DNA of 7,682 bases from contig JAZKDW010000074.1 of the NCBI GenBank assembly GCA_040387375.1, forward strand, positions 1-7,682, read 5' to 3'. The translations under genes were made by a program, and so were the position numbers. Positions 1-6,769 of this stretch are shown piece by piece (position 1 is the first letter of the stretch; each line of letters begins with the position of its first letter). The notes below the pieces were generated by a model. It was not told where the DNA came from and made no database searches. It saw nothing but the letters and a program-made list of their open reading frames with translations. Source of the DNA: JAZKDW01 sp040387375. GTDB lineage: Bacteria; Pseudomonadota; Gammaproteobacteria; Burkholderiales; Burkholderiaceae_D.

Positions 1-22
1 GCGACGGGAGGCGAACTATATC

Positions 23-50
23 AAACGTTGCGGAAGCTTGGCAAGCGTTT
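23..50 (-). terminator. Hairpin downstream of phoX, possible terminator
   Basis: AAACGTTGC at 23-31 pairs with GCAA-G-CGTTT at 41-50, with one bulged G at 45 and a 9-base loop. It begins 54 bases beyond the phoX stop in the direction of phoX transcription. No run of T follows on the minus strand, so it is not a convincing intrinsic terminator. It could be an mRNA 3'-end structure. I see nothing else in bases 1-103. Confidence 0.25.
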
Positions 51-103
51 CTCTAAATATAGCGAATGGATTGTCCGATGAAGGATTCGGGTGATTTTAG
101 AGA

Positions 104-2350
104 CTAAGGATTACGGCGATCTTTATTCTTTTCCCGGTCGGTACTTATTTCCCAGCTTCCGCCAATCTCGCCTCCGTCATTCCTGGTGATGACAATCGTT
201 GCCGAACGTGGGCGCTGGTTGCCGTAATCCGGCCAATGACTGCCGAAACTGCTGGGGTTAGAAAAATTCGGCCTGGTTTCCTCGCCCGGATGCTGGATAT
301 TAACGAACAATGCCTTGCCATCCGGTGTTTCCGCCAGGCCGGTTATTTCGCATTCCCTCGGACCGACGAGGAAGCGGCGCAGATTCGATTCGCCTGGTTG
401 GGCGCCGACGAAGGTATCGACTGCCCTGGTGGTGCCGCCATCCGTGTTGAAGATGGTTTTTTTGGCGCCGTCACCCACTTTTCCGGGAACCGCGGCGAGC
501 ATCATGCAATTGCTCGCGTCCGTATAAGCACCGTCGTCTGTTTGAATCCATAACAAGCCATTGTTGGCAAACCATAATCCGTCAGGGCTGGAAAAATCAT
601 TTGCAGCTGTCAGGTTGGAGATATTGATATTGTTTGGATCGGCAATTGACCGCGCGCCGAACAAAAACACATCCCACTTGAACGCTGTCGCCGATACCTG
701 TCCACCACCTTCGGCCCAGCGAATGATGTGGCCGTTCGGATTACCTTTTTGTGCCGAACCGGCACTGCCTTTCTGATCATTGTAGAAACGCGGGTTGGCC
801 GCATCGGCGGAAACCAGCGTGCGATTTGACGCATTGCTGTTGGTAAGGGTCATATACACTTCGCCATTGAATGGATTGACAGCACCCCATTCCGGACGAT
901 CCATTTTGGTGGCGCCTGCGGCGTCCGCTGCGAGACGGGTATTGATCAGCACATCGGCCTGATCGCCAAACGCGTAGACGGCATTGGCTGCGGTGATGTT
1001 GTTGATGCCAAATTTCAGTTCGATCCAGTTGCCGGTGCCGTCCGCGTTGAATCGGGCAACGTACAACTTGCCGTTGTCGAGATACTTGTCGCCGGCCGCC
1101 ATTCCCTTGGTCGCATCGGATGGGTTCCATAGTGCGCTTGAAACGTATTTATAAATGTATTCGTTACGCGAATCACAACCCATGTACCAGACCAGCGGTT
1201 TACCCGCTTCTACAGGCCCTGGCCACGCGCCTTCATGCGCAAAGCGACCCATTGCCGTACGCTTTTTTGGCGTCGAAGCCGGATTGAAGGGGTCGATCTC
1301 GACATTCCAGCCATAGGTGTTGGCGACGTTGCGGAAATCGTCACTACCGTCGGCGGACTGCCCAAGCTTCATCGCGCTCCAGCGCGAGAATGAAGTGTCG
1401 CCCGGATTGGCGGTAGCGGTTGCCCATAATTCACGACCGGTGCCAGCAACGCCATAACGCGCGAAAGAGACCAATTCTTTTGCGGTCCGGAGGGGATTGT
1501 CAGTTGCGGCGATGCGGCGGAAATATCCAGCCCAGTTTTCTTCGCATGTGAGGTAAGTGCCCCATGGCGTGTAACCATTGGCGCAATTGTTGACTGTGCC
1601 GCGGGTCTTCGCTCCGTCGCGCGAGTAGGCGGTAATCATGTATGGTGATTTTGCCGCAGGACCCGACAACTGCATGTCGCTAAAAGTGGTAATGCGCCGA
1701 TTGAACTTCGAATGCCGGTCGTATTCGAAGGCCGAGCGATTTTTACGTACCTCGATGATGCTGACGCCATGCGCGTTCATCTCCTTGATGACTTCATCGG
1801 TAACACTGCGTGTCGCTGCGTTTCCGGTACCCGTGATGGTTGCCCCTGTTGCGTGCAGATAGGCGGGGGTAATCGCTTCATGATTCATGCACAGCAGGCC
1901 GCGATCGCTGGATTTTTCGCTGTACGCGCCATTGTTTTTCAAACCGAAGTAATGCATGCCGTCGTGATGGTCGCCGGCGCGCAGTGCATGCGACGCGGCG
2001 GAATCAGTGCCATCGTTTCTATACTCGGGTACCGCAGCATGAATGGGATCGCCCAGGCGGTACAGCACGGTTGCGGTATATCCCGCCGGCACGGTCAATA
2101 CATCATCGAGGCTTTTCTGCACTGCGGTGAAATTGAGCTTGAGCGTTTTGGAAGGCGTGTCGGTTTTCGCGAATGCGCTGGACATGCCGGCACCGAAGAA
2201 TACGGTAGTCGCCACACCAAACGATCCTCTCAGAAGCGAGCGTCGGCTTATCCGTGCATCAAGCACCTGATCGAAAGTAGGGTTATTGGAAATATTGGTG
2301 CCGGCACCGTCCGGATCGGCCAGAAAATCGCTGCGGGAAATGTCGTTCAT
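104..2350 (-). CDS. phoX: PhoX-family (DUF839) alkaline phosphatase, Tat-exported
   Basis: A 748-residue protein of the PhoX/DUF839 family: calcium- and iron-dependent phosphomonoesterases that release phosphate from organic esters in the periplasm or outside the cell. A twin-arginine signal is visible, SRRSLLRG at residues 35-42, followed by a hydrophobic stretch and an AFA-K cleavage-like site near residue 61. Family-type blocks follow in order: GLLCMNHE (151-158), NNCANGYTPWGT (254-265) with Cys256 in the place of the iron-ligand Cys of characterised PhoX, CEEN (269-272), FAHEGAWP (370-377), MGCDSRNEY (390-398), DRPEWGAVNPFNGEVY (484-499), SSPDGLWFANNG (588-598) and GPRECEITG (663-671). 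The length is normal for the family. I chose the ATG at 2350; an in-frame GTG at 2380 would add 10 residues, and neither start has a clear ribosome site. It is 304 bases from the upstream operon, so probably has its own promoter. Family is firm; substrate range is inferred. Confidence 0.92.
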   Translation of the reverse strand: MNDISRSDFLADPDGAGTNISNNPTFDQVLDARISRRSLLRGSFGVATTVFFGAGMSSAFAKTDTPSKTLKLNFTAVQKSLDDVLTVPAGYTATVLYRLGDPIHAAVPEYRNDGTDSAASHALRAGDHHDGMHYFGLKNNGAYSEKSSDRGLLCMNHEAITPAYLHATGATITGTGNAATRSVTDEVIKEMNAHGVSIIEVRKNRSAFEYDRHSKFNRRITTFSDMQLSGPAAKSPYMITAYSRDGAKTRGTVNNCANGYTPWGTYLTCEENWAGYFRRIAATDNPLRTAKELVSFARYGVAGTGRELWATATANPGDTSFSRWSAMKLGQSADGSDDFRNVANTYGWNVEIDPFNPASTPKKRTAMGRFAHEGAWPGPVEAGKPLVWYMGCDSRNEYIYKYVSSALWNPSDATKGMAAGDKYLDNGKLYVARFNADGTGNWIELKFGINNITAANAVYAFGDQADVLINTRLAADAAGATKMDRPEWGAVNPFNGEVYMTLTNSNASNRTLVSADAANPRFYNDQKGSAGSAQKGNPNGHIIRWAEGGGQVSATAFKWDVFLFGARSIADPNNINISNLTAANDFSSPDGLWFANNGLLWIQTDDGAYTDASNCMMLAAVPGKVGDGAKKTIFNTDGGTTRAVDTFVGAQPGESNLRRFLVGPRECEITGLAETPDGKALFVNIQHPGEETRPNFSNPSSFGSHWPDYGNQRPRSATIVITRNDGGEIGGSWEISTDREKNKDRRNP

Positions 2351-2398
2351 ATAGCGTGTACCAGTTAGGTTTAAGGGCACACAGATGCTATCGGCTGA

Positions 2399-2430
2399 AT
2401 ATTACTTCGATGTGACAAAGCTTATGTAAA
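2399..2430 (-). promoter_or_regulatory. Possible degenerate Pho box and -10 for phoX
   Basis: Read on the minus strand, TTTACAT (2430-2424), a 5-base gap and TTGTCAC (2418-2412) resemble the two half-sites of a PhoB box. TTGTCAC equals the second half-site of the E. coli phoA box as I recall it, but the first half matches CTGTCAT at only 4 of 7 bases and the repeat spacing is 12 instead of 11. A -10-like TAATAT lies 7 bases further on (2404-2399), about 50 bases before the phoX ATG. Control of phoX by PhoB is known in other bacteria. This site is a guess from position and partial match. Confidence 0.3.
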
Positions 2431-2512
2431 CACCCGGCAATCCCATCTGAAAACGTCCAGTCTGCACCGTGTAGACGCTGAATCCAGCGTCGGCGAGGAT
2501 GGTGCCCGTCAT
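2402..2512 (-). CDS. Unrecognised short frame upstream of phoX (36 aa), doubtful
   Basis: A 36-codon frame starting MTGTILADAGFSVYTVQTG and ending FVTSK-stop. The residues look protein-like, but I recognise no family. It is preceded by a nine-codon frame, MKGIVSTVK-stop (2538-2509), which has a GGAG five bases before its ATG and whose TGA overlaps this ATG as ATGA. The pair could be a real microprotein with a coupled leader, one small gene broken by a frameshift, the worn remnant of a longer gene, or chance. Its 3' end overlaps the possible phoX control elements, which argues against a conserved gene. It occupies much of the 304-base gap between phoX and the operon. Confidence 0.2.
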   Translation of the reverse strand: MTGTILADAGFSVYTVQTGRFQMGLPGVYISFVTSK

Positions 2513-2617
2513 TTAACGGTGGACACGATGCCCTTCATAGGGGCTCCACTTGTTAAGACTGCGCTTTTATTTTTTCCGGAGCGGAAATCAACGCGATGAT
2601 CAAGCTTCATGAACCGC

Positions 2618-2633
2618 CCCGCAAAAGTGCGGG
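2618..2633 (-). terminator. Hairpin after the four-gene operon, possible terminator
   Basis: CCCGCA (2618-2623), a four-base loop and TGCGGG (2628-2633) form a perfect 6-bp GC-rich stem. It begins about 22 bases past the stop codon of the hydrolase gene that ends the operon. On the minus strand it is followed by GCGGTTC rather than a T run, so termination here would be weak or Rho-assisted. Confidence 0.35.
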
Positions 2634-2654
2634 AGAGAAATGAATGGCTGAAAT

Positions 2655-3524
2655 TTAGCTGCGCGAGTTGACGGATAGAGCCGGGTCAAGGATTTCGGCA
2701 AATATCCTGGCCACCGCATCCGGCTGATCATAATGCACATTGTGCCCTGCATCCGGAATCAGATAGTACCGGGCGTGGGGCGGCAGCGCCGCCTTGATTC
2801 GCGGTCCCAGGTCAACCGGATTGAACGCTTCATGTTGCCCCCAAATGAGCGCAATCGGTTGTGCCAACGATTGTATTTTCTCCGTAAGTGTCGCCCCGCC
2901 GCTCGCCCCACTGCGCCGGGCGTCTTGACGGGACTGCTGCAAATATCGTTGCGCCGCCAAAATCCCGGGTCGCGCGATCAATGCCATGCGCTTGTTGACT
3001 GCGCCATCGTGCAACTCTGGCCGGTGGCTCATCAGCTCCACCAGGGTTCTGATATTGGCTTCGGTGGGCTCATGCGAAATGCGCGCAATTTGTTCGATGC
3101 CGGGAGAGTGGTAGTCGAGCCCGTAAGAACCTCCGCCAGGCGCGATCAGGACCAGCTCGCTGATCAGTTCGGGACATCGGACCGCTACCCCCGCGGCGAT
3201 CGCGGCACCCATCGAATGACCGACCAGCACAACCGATTCGAGGCACAGGGTTTTCATCAATTCGACGGTGTCATTGATGAATTTTTCATTGCCGTAGTTG
3301 GCCTCCGGCGCATCGCTGTAACCAAAGCCCAGAAAATCCGGTGCGATGAATTGCCGGTCCGGTGCGCATGCGTTCATCAGTTCAAGCCAGCTGGCACCGC
3401 TTGTTCCTGGACCTCCGCCATGCAGCAGCAATAGCGCTTGTCCGGCGCCTTTGATGCGAACAAAAATTTTCGCGTCGGCGACGCGCAGGTAAAAACCTGT
3501 TGCAGGCGCATCAATCGGCATCAT
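2655..3524 (-). CDS. Alpha/beta hydrolase, meta-cleavage-product hydrolase-like
   Basis: A 289-residue alpha/beta-fold hydrolase, a normal length. The oxyanion-hole loop HGGGPGTSGASW (35-46) resembles the HGGGPGxSGW loop of C-C bond hydrolases such as MhpC and BphD. The nucleophile elbow is GHSMG with Ser104. The acid site is in WGQHEAFNP (228-236), where Glu232 stands where those enzymes usually have Asp. The catalytic His is His261 in DAGHNVHY. It is the last gene of the operon. Its ATG overlaps the ferredoxin stop as ATGA, and AGGAAA lies just upstream. A second ATG three bases on (3521) has better spacing from that site. The frame stays open upstream to 3677, but that stretch overlaps the ferredoxin gene and lacks hydrolase features, so I reject the longer start. 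Likely cytoplasmic; it may hydrolyse a C-C, ester or lactone bond in the product of the neighbouring redox enzyme. Family firm, substrate unknown. Confidence 0.9.
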   Translation of the reverse strand: MMPIDAPATGFYLRVADAKIFVRIKGAGQALLLLHGGGPGTSGASWLELMNACAPDRQFIAPDFLGFGYSDAPEANYGNEKFINDTVELMKTLCLESVVLVGHSMGAAIAAGVAVRCPELISELVLIAPGGGSYGLDYHSPGIEQIARISHEPTEANIRTLVELMSHRPELHDGAVNKRMALIARPGILAAQRYLQQSRQDARRSGASGGATLTEKIQSLAQPIALIWGQHEAFNPVDLGPRIKAALPPHARYYLIPDAGHNVHYDQPDAVARIFAEILDPALSVNSRS

Positions 3525-3530
3525 TTTCCT
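3521..3530 (-). promoter_or_regulatory. Ribosome site and ATGA stop-start overlap (ferredoxin to hydrolase)
   Basis: On the minus strand AGGAAA (3530-3525) runs straight into ATGATG (3524-3519). The ferredoxin stop TGA (3523-3521) overlaps the first ATG. This layout suggests translational coupling and fixes the hydrolase start to one of the two adjacent ATGs. Confidence 0.7.
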
Positions 3531-3826
3531 TTCCCATCGATAGCGGGCGTTTGAAAGTCTGGAAACGCAATTCCGAGAATGTCGTAAATGCTGTGCTGGC
3601 GCCGGTTTGGCGCATCCCATGAAACCGCAATCGCGCCGGCCGGACAATCGGGCACACATAAAAAACACACATGACAATCGCCGGGGTAACTGACCTGCAC
3701 CCGCATGCTATCCGGATCAAGCTGGAATACGCCGGTGGGGCAGGCATCGACGCACTTGCCGCACTGCGTGCAAAGCTGCTCGTCGAGCGCTACGGAATGG
3801 AGAGGATTGCCAGTCATCGATGGCAC
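3521..3826 (-). CDS. 2x[4Fe-4S] ferredoxin-like subunit (AprB-like)
   Basis: A 101-residue iron-sulfur protein with two complete C-x2-C-x2-C-x3-C-P motifs: Cys19, 22, 25, 29 and Cys51, 54, 57, 61, enough for two [4Fe-4S] clusters. The second motif is followed by AGAIAV, as in the beta subunit of adenylylsulfate reductase (AprB). About 40 residues without cysteine follow (DAPNRRQHSIYDILG onward); in AprB a C-terminal tail wraps the flavoprotein partner, and the same role here is inference. It directly follows the flavoprotein gene: that gene's TGA (3829-3827) is next to this GTG (3826). An ATG at 3817 would remove only three residues. Neither start has a strong ribosome site, so translation is probably coupled. 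Most likely the electron-transfer subunit of the flavoprotein complex, in the cytoplasm. A free-standing ferredoxin is less likely given the tight linkage. Confidence 0.9.
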   Translation of the reverse strand: MPSMTGNPLHSVALDEQLCTQCGKCVDACPTGVFQLDPDSMRVQVSYPGDCHVCFLCVPDCPAGAIAVSWDAPNRRQHSIYDILGIAFPDFQTPAIDGKGK

Positions 3827-5593
3827 TCAATCATAGGCTGATGGTTGATAAGTGCCAGCGAAAATCGCGGCCATCGGACTCAGCTGGTGGCTTGCTTTCG
3901 CGGGACGCTGCAAGGGGAAGCGCTCAAGCTCGATCGGAATGCGCTCGAACTTCATGCCATCGCCGGTGCGCGTGACGCCGTGCAGGCAGAACCATGCCGC
4001 GTCATCGGTTTCCGGATAGTCGGATCGGTAGAACTGTTCGCGGCTTTCGGTGCGGTCGAGCGCGGACAGGTAAATCATGCGGGCGTTTTCTGAAATATTG
4101 CGCGCTTCATGCAGCTTGATGAGTTCATGCAGATTCGCCGCGCCGGTGGACGATGTCGCCGCCTTGAGTTCGCTCGCTTGCTCAACAAGCGCTTCCAGCT
4201 TCGGTCGGTTGAGTTGCATCGAATCGGCAATCGATCCACCCAGCATCGCCAGCCGGTCATGCAACAGGTCAGGCGTCAGCCCTTCCCGACTGTCGCGTGC
4301 GAGCGCGGCCATTGCCTGCTCCGCCAGTATCTGCAAAATATCGTCGGGGATGGCCGCCGATTCGGCATTCAAAGCCTCGCGTGCGGCGGCCTCGCCGGCG
4401 TAGTATCCGGAATTCATCGCAAACGCGGTCGGCACGCCGGCACTCGCATGTGTGCCGCTGGTGGGGTTCTTCGCGGTAGCGCCTGCGGCAAACAATCCAC
4501 GCAGCGTCGACCTACAATCGATGTCGATATCGATCCCGCCGCGCCCGCCGCTCCACAAGCCCCAGGTTGGTTCAATCGGTATCGGATGGATTCTGGGGTT
4601 CGGTATCTTATCCGACAAAAGTACCGTGCTTCCGCTCATCATCGACATGCCGGCCAGGTCAGTCCAGTACGAGTCGTCGCAATGCCGCAGGTCGATGTAG
4701 ACCGGACCACGGCCATCGACGATTTCCTTGACGAATGCGGCGACGACCCGCGACAACTCGCTGCGCTCCATGCGCGCCGGATCGTATTTTTCCATGAAGC
4801 GCTCACCGCGCCGGTTAATCAGGCGCGCGCCATGCGCGACGGCGACGTTATAGCTTCCCAGATTGTAGTGCTTCATCAAGATCGAAAACGTGCCGCCGAA
4901 CGAGAACTCGAGATCGGTAAGGCGCGCGCCGGCGCGCCATGCCATCGCAACGCCGTCGCCGGTATCGTTGTCGACATGGTGAATGCCCTTCATGCTGATC
5001 TGTCCGGTCGCCAATATCGTGCGCCCGGCGCGGAAGGCGACGCAGCCGCCGATCTTGACGTCAAAACCGAATGCGCCGACCACCGATCCCTGCGTCGGGT
5101 AGGCACCGTCGCTCGTGATCAGCTCGGTGATGCAGAGACGGTCTATGATCCTGACACCGCGCGCCACGGCTTGCCGGCGCAACTCCTCCATTGCCAGTTT
5201 CGGGTTGTACTGCATGCACCGCACCGCCGTCATACCGCGGCTGGCAAACCGGCGAATCGCGCCATTGGCATCTCGCGAAATCGGCACCTTCCACTCTGCC
5301 AGTTCCGCTACGCGCCGGCGCTGGCCTTCCAGCAGTTTCAGGGTCCAGTCCTGGTTGCACATGTAATCGCCGCGAACCACGAATTCTTCCACCCAGGCGT
5401 CCAAGTCATCGGAGGGCAGCGGACAAGTCGTCACGCCCCCCGACATGGTGGAAGCGCCACTGCGGCTCACATAGGCTTTTTCCACAAGAATGACATTGGG
5501 CGTCAACTCCGCTGCGCGCAAGGCCGCCCACGCGCCTGCGAAGCCGCCGCCGATCACCAGGACATCCGCGTTTATCGATTCGATCGGGTACAT
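3827..5593 (-). CDS. FAD-dependent oxidoreductase, SdhA/FrdA/AprA flavoprotein superfamily
   Basis: A 588-residue flavoprotein. The N-terminal dinucleotide fold is VLVIGGGFAG (11-20) with acidic Glu38 in ILVEKA. SRSGASTMSGG (43-53) is the flavin-contact loop; it has no His at the covalent-attachment site of SdhA/FrdA, so FAD is probably non-covalent. Then come GRTILATGQ (190-198), TGDGVAMAWRAGARLTDLEF (211-230), NRRGERFMEKYDP (260-272), GGIDIDIDCRSTLRGLFAAG (352-371) and the helical C-terminal domain with HEARNISENARM and RTESREQFYRSDYPETDD (514-531). The HPTG motif of fumarate reductases and succinate dehydrogenases is replaced by FSFGGTFSI (230-238), so fumarate or succinate is unlikely as substrate. 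No signal peptide. The ATG at 5593 is 29 bases after the binding-protein gene; ribosome site weak. With the adjacent dicluster ferredoxin this resembles the AprA/AprB arrangement, but an APS reductase is not supported: no sulfur-pathway genes are present. Fold firm, reaction unknown. Confidence 0.9.
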   Translation of the reverse strand: MYPIESINADVLVIGGGFAGAWAALRAAELTPNVILVEKAYVSRSGASTMSGGVTTCPLPSDDLDAWVEEFVVRGDYMCNQDWTLKLLEGQRRRVAELAEWKVPISRDANGAIRRFASRGMTAVRCMQYNPKLAMEELRRQAVARGVRIIDRLCITELITSDGAYPTQGSVVGAFGFDVKIGGCVAFRAGRTILATGQISMKGIHHVDNDTGDGVAMAWRAGARLTDLEFSFGGTFSILMKHYNLGSYNVAVAHGARLINRRGERFMEKYDPARMERSELSRVVAAFVKEIVDGRGPVYIDLRHCDDSYWTDLAGMSMMSGSTVLLSDKIPNPRIHPIPIEPTWGLWSGGRGGIDIDIDCRSTLRGLFAAGATAKNPTSGTHASAGVPTAFAMNSGYYAGEAAAREALNAESAAIPDDILQILAEQAMAALARDSREGLTPDLLHDRLAMLGGSIADSMQLNRPKLEALVEQASELKAATSSTGAANLHELIKLHEARNISENARMIYLSALDRTESREQFYRSDYPETDDAAWFCLHGVTRTGDGMKFERIPIELERFPLQRPAKASHQLSPMAAIFAGTYQPSAYD

Positions 5594-5622
5594 GATATTT
5601 TGGGCCAGGTAAGTTGCTCGAT

Positions 5623-6588
5623 CTATTCCGTCTTGATGCCGGTTGCCTTGATCACCGCAGTCCAGCGTTCACGCTCGTCCTTGATCACCCGCGTCATTTC
5701 CGCCGGGGTGCTGCCGACAGCGTCGAGTCCATTCACGCCTGCAATTCGCGCTACGAAATCCGGGTGCTGCAGCGCCTGGGCAACCGCTGCAGACACCTTG
5801 TCGACAATCGCTGCGGGCGTTTTCGGCGGCGCCACCATGCCGGTCCACAGGGATGACACAAAGCCCGGCAGCGACTCGCCGATAGTCGGCACCTCGGGCA
5901 GCGCAGGGTTACGTTTTTCGCTGGCCACCGCCAGCATGCGCAGCTTGCCGACGCGGGTATTCGGCAGAGCGTTGCCCATTGCGTCGAACAGGACATCCAC
6001 TTCGCCAGCCAGCAACGCTGTGGTAGCCGGCGTAATACCCTGGTAAGGCACGTTGACCGACCTGGTCTTGCTCAGGTGATTGAATAATTCGTTCGACAAA
6101 TGCGCGGTGCTGCCGACGCCGGTGGTCGCGAAGTTAAGCTTGCCCGGGTTGGCCGCTGCGTATGCGATCAACTGCTTCACGTTTTCCACCGGCACCTTCG
6201 GATTGACCAGCATGACCACCGTGCTTCTGGTGACCACCGAGACCGGGACGAAGGTGTCGGGATCGAAGGACAACTGAGGATTGAGCAGTTTCGCCAGGAC
6301 CAACGGCTGCTGCGGTGTGAACAGCAGGGTGTAGCCATCGGGCGCCGATCTGTATACCGCTTCGGTTCCGATGTTGCCGGCGGCGCCTGCGCGGTTTTCG
6401 ACAATCACCGTCTGCGACCATTTTTCCTGAAGCTTCGCCGCCAGCAGCCGTGCCAGGGAATCGGTCAACGCGCCCGGCGGGAATGGAACGACGATCTTGA
6501 CCGGCTTGGTCGGATATTCCTGTGCTAGTACAGGCGCAACAAAGGCAATCGTGGATATGAAGAGTGCTGCAAGGATTTTTATTTTCAT
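5623..6588 (-). CDS. Bug/TctC-family periplasmic substrate-binding protein
   Basis: A 321-residue protein of the Bug (TctC) family, which binds carboxylates and other small organic compounds for tripartite tricarboxylate transporters or for sensing. A Sec signal peptide is clear: MKIK, then a hydrophobic stretch, then VLA-QEYP with cleavage after residue 22. Mature protein opens with YPTKPVKIVVPFPPGA (25-40). Family blocks follow: VIVENRAGAAGNIGTEAV (61-78), SAPDGYTLL (81-89), VPYQG, LLAGEVDVLFDAMG and LPEVPTIGE. Length is typical. The ATG at 6588 has AAGGAG six bases upstream. No TctA or TctB membrane subunits are in the window, so the protein either uses a transporter encoded elsewhere or acts in sensing, both common for this family. 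It is the first gene of the operon, next to a divergent MarR gene. The ligand cannot be read from the sequence. Confidence 0.95.
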   Translation of the reverse strand: MKIKILAALFISTIAFVAPVLAQEYPTKPVKIVVPFPPGALTDSLARLLAAKLQEKWSQTVIVENRAGAAGNIGTEAVYRSAPDGYTLLFTPQQPLVLAKLLNPQLSFDPDTFVPVSVVTRSTVVMLVNPKVPVENVKQLIAYAAANPGKLNFATTGVGSTAHLSNELFNHLSKTRSVNVPYQGITPATTALLAGEVDVLFDAMGNALPNTRVGKLRMLAVASEKRNPALPEVPTIGESLPGFVSSLWTGMVAPPKTPAAIVDKVSAAVAQALQHPDFVARIAGVNGLDAVGSTPAEMTRVIKDERERWTAVIKATGIKTE

Positions 6589-6594
6589 CTAAGT

Positions 6595-6600
6595 CTCCTT
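6595..6600 (-). promoter_or_regulatory. Ribosome binding site of the Bug/TctC gene
   Basis: AAGGAG on the minus strand, six bases before the ATG at 6588. It is the strongest Shine-Dalgarno match in the operon and fixes the start. It also suggests the first gene is translated more strongly than those behind it, as expected for an abundant periplasmic protein. Confidence 0.85.
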
Positions 6601-6645
6601 AATTATCTGCCGGTGAAGAAACTGTTTCAGGCATTCTTGTGGAAT

Positions 6646-6677
6646 ATTACATTGATATCCATTTGTTGCCTATTCAA
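6646..6677 (-). promoter_or_regulatory. Possible operon promoter with MarR-type operator
   Basis: This is the AT-rich part of the 228-base divergent region. On the minus strand TTGAAT (6677-6672) and TGTAAT (6651-6646) resemble -35 and -10 boxes, but the 20-base spacer is too long for a good sigma-70 promoter. Between them is ATTGATATCCAT (6651-6662), a 12-base imperfect palindrome (10 of 12 positions symmetric, centre GATATC). A regulator bound there would block the promoter, as expected for a MarR repressor. The assignment rests on position and symmetry only. Confidence 0.35.
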
Positions 6678-6731
6678 TTTATTTTCGGACGCAGCGCCCG
6701 ATGGGTTGCCGATCACCGCCGTCGGCCAGAC

Positions 6732-6740
6732 TGCTATAGT
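6732..6740 (+). promoter_or_regulatory. Extended -10 promoter candidate for the MarR gene
   Basis: TGCTATAGT fits an extended -10 element (TG-n-TATAAT with one mismatch) on the plus strand. No good -35 lies at 16-18 bases upstream, which extended -10 promoters tolerate. Transcription would start near 6747, giving a leader of about 70 bases that contains the 16-codon frame at 6770. Confidence 0.4.
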
Positions 6741-6769
6741 GCTGCGTATGTAATCTGGCAGGTAGAACC

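Noticed and set aside
1712..2368. A 218-codon plus-strand frame opposite the N-terminal part of phoX
   Set aside because: No family features, and it lies fully within the antisense of a strongly supported phoX gene.
3525..3677. N-terminal extension of the hydrolase frame, 51 residues from 3677
   Set aside because: It overlaps the ferredoxin gene in another frame, has no hydrolase features, and a good ribosome site with ATGA overlap supports the start at 3524.
4109..6046. A 645-codon open frame on the plus strand, antisense to the flavoprotein and binding-protein genes
   Set aside because: Its translation is rich in Arg, His, Ala and Gln with no recognisable domain, and it spans two well-supported genes on the other strand. 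It is explained by GC-rich codons opposite real genes.
6708..6726. GCCGA...TCGGC inverted repeat in the divergent region
   Set aside because: Only a 5-bp stem with a 9-base loop in GC-rich sequence; expected by chance.
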